Source: X23 sp050251575 (lineage in GTDB: Bacteria > Bacillota > Clostridia > SK-Y3). Taken from it: a stretch of 7,491 bases of DNA. Below are positions 6,873-7,491 of this stretch, piece after piece. The position numbers were made by a program, and so were the translations under genes. The stretch is taken from the NCBI GenBank assembly GCA_050251575.1, contig JBFWMP010000132.1, positions 1 through 7,491 on the forward strand. The letters run 5' to 3'. The notes beneath the pieces are model-generated. The model saw only the letters and a list, made by a program, of their open reading frames with translations, was not told the origin of the DNA and made no database searches. Each line of letters begins with the position of its first letter. Positions within the stretch are counted from its first letter, which is position 1.

Positions 6873-6918
6873 TAGGCAAGTGGGGACTAGGCAAGTGGGG
6901 ACGGTTCTTGACTTGCCT
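6873..6918. repeat. REP-like element: 15-bp tandem repeat plus hairpin
   Basis: TAGGCAAGTGGGGAC occurs twice in perfect tandem (6873-6887 and 6888-6902). The second copy opens an inverted repeat, AGGCAAGT (6889-6896) with ACTTGCCT (6911-6918), enclosing a 14-nt G-rich loop with GGGGACGGTTC. It is markedly richer in G than the AT-rich sequence around it. From memory, GGGGACGGTTCTTG-type palindromes recur between genes in clostridial genomes, often linked to REP-associated tyrosine transposases; the window itself shows only this one site. Confidence 0.55.
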
Positions 6919-6922
6919 CGCG

Positions 6923-7003
6923 AACTTATCTCCTAATTACGTTATTTTTGCAGCTATACCTTTGGTATTATTGGGTCTAGGAAAGATAAGAAGAAAAATT
7001 TAA
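6923..7003 (+). pseudogene. possible remnant: hydrophobic C-terminal anchor-like tail
   Basis: An open stretch ending in TAA at 7001-7003 would encode a tail with N-L-S-P-N, a hydrophobic span of about 15 residues (VIFAAIPLVLLGLG) and a basic end KIRRKI. This is the layout of a membrane or cell-surface anchor at the C-terminus of an exported protein. No start codon with a ribosome binding site precedes it; upstream the frame runs through the REP-like element and into sequence opposite the hemerythrin start. It may be a gene fossil interrupted by the repeat, or chance. No LPxTG motif is present. Confidence 0.2.
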
Positions 7004-7060
7004 AGCAAGAACGTAAAATTTTTTTAATAACTATAAAAAAGAACAATATCCGGTACTAAA

Positions 7061-7091
7061 ATTATGATAAATTTAAATACATCATCATAAT
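7061..7091. repeat. 8-bp inverted repeat upstream of the glucarate dehydratase gene
   Basis: ATTATGAT (7061-7068) and ATCATAAT (7084-7091) form a perfect inverted repeat around a 15-nt AT-rich spacer. It could be a two-half-site operator or a weak cruciform. In such AT-rich sequence a chance origin is quite possible. Confidence 0.3.
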
Positions 7092-7112
7092 ATGAGTAAT
7101 TGCAGTAGGATA

Positions 7113-7147
7113 TTGCGTTATCTAAGATAGTGCCAATTATAATTTGG
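7113..7147 (+). promoter_or_regulatory. candidate promoter and operator of the glucarate gene
   Basis: TTGCGT (7113-7118) and a perfect TATAAT (7138-7143) are separated by 19 nt, slightly long. Two palindromes overlap this region: TATCTAAGATA (7119-7129) in the spacer, and the near-palindrome CCAATTATAATTTGG (7133-7147) over the -10 box. A repressor site here would suit a sugar-acid gene that is induced by its substrate. The assignment rests on position and symmetry only. Confidence 0.3.
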
Positions 7148-7217
7148 AAAAATGGTGAGAGAATAAAAAAATGAGCTGGTGTATATAAAACGGAAAGGTT
7201 TTAGGAGGAATGAAGGT

Positions 7218-7491
7218 ATGAATATCAAAGGAACACCGATTGTGACCGATATGAAGGTTATCCCTGTAGCAGGGCATGACAGTATGCTGCTAAGTTTGAG
7301 TGGAGGCCATTATCCTTTCTTTACTAGAAATATAGTGGTTTTGACGGATAGCTCCGGAAATACAGGTCTTGGAGAAGTACATGGCGGGGATGACATCAGA
7401 AAGGTTTTAGAATCTTACACACCATTGGTAGTAGGAAACCCAATCGGAGATTATAAGAGAATAATTAATGATTTGAAAAATGGAAGCAGCG
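7218..7491 (+). CDS. gudD: glucarate dehydratase, N-terminal part (runs off the window)
   Basis: The first 91 residues of an enolase-superfamily sugar-acid dehydratase that converts D-glucarate to 5-dehydro-4-deoxy-D-glucarate. The N-terminal capping domain closely follows E. coli GudD as I recall it. It has PIVTDMKVIPVAGHDSML (7-24), then SGGHYPFFTRNIVVL with the substrate-pocket His and Arg-Asn, then GNTGLGEVHGGDDIRK and PLVVGNPIGDYK. The catalytic barrel lies beyond the window edge. AGGAGG (7203-7208) precedes the ATG by 9 nt; an ATG at 7210 in another frame stops after three codons. The gene is separated from the efflux operon by the divergently read hemerythrin gene and its own upstream region, so it belongs to a different unit, presumably hexarate catabolism continuing downstream. 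Confidence 0.9.
   Translation, partial: MNIKGTPIVTDMKVIPVAGHDSMLLSLSGGHYPFFTRNIVVLTDSSGNTGLGEVHGGDDIRKVLESYTPLVVGNPIGDYKRIINDLKNGSS

Noticed and set aside
6785..7003. A 72-codon + strand frame overlapping the hemerythrin start.
   Set aside because: It has no ribosome binding site, lies antisense to the real gene start and reads through the REP-like repeat. Only its last 27 codons look protein-like, and these are listed separately as a possible remnant.
7001..7027. Possible terminator made of AAATTT-type repeats followed by a T run.
   Set aside because: Pairing is A/T only and weak, and no convincing gene ends there.

Overview
The window is AT-rich, with strong AGGAGG-type ribosome binding sites, a lipoprotein adaptor and a bacteriohemerythrin. 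This points to a low-GC Bacillota, most likely an anaerobic member of the Clostridia. No species can be named from the sequence alone.

Positions 1-260 are a leader region. It holds a roughly 109-nt nested inverted-repeat structure (14-122), then a near-consensus sigma-A promoter (184-212) and a 13-bp palindrome (228-240) between the predicted transcription start and the ribosome binding site. Next comes a tightly spaced four-gene operon on the + strand: a MarR-family regulator with a TTG start (261-695), a lipoprotein membrane-fusion adaptor (778-2022), an HAE1-type RND transporter (2041-5166) and a TolC-family protein (5193-6317). Together they form a MarR-controlled tripartite efflux system. 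The operon ends in a very long perfect hairpin (6323-6376) that serves as a bidirectional terminator and touches the stop codon of the convergent bacteriohemerythrin gene (6375-6791, - strand).

The 426 bases between the hemerythrin start and the next gene hold a REP-like repeat/hairpin (6873-6918), a short frame resembling a hydrophobic C-terminal anchor (6923-7003, possible gene fossil) and several small palindromes with weak promoter candidates. The window closes with the 5' end of a glucarate dehydratase gene (7218 to the edge), probably the first gene of a D-glucarate catabolic unit.

The most interesting signal is in the efflux system. The TolC-like protein keeps both helical repeats and both glycine-containing tip motifs that dock adaptors, but both segments that form the outer-membrane beta-barrel in classical TolC are almost absent. 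The adaptor keeps the R-L-S docking motif at the tip of an unusually long helical hairpin and is lipid-anchored. This suggests a barrel-less, periplasm-like duct adapted to a cell envelope without an outer membrane.
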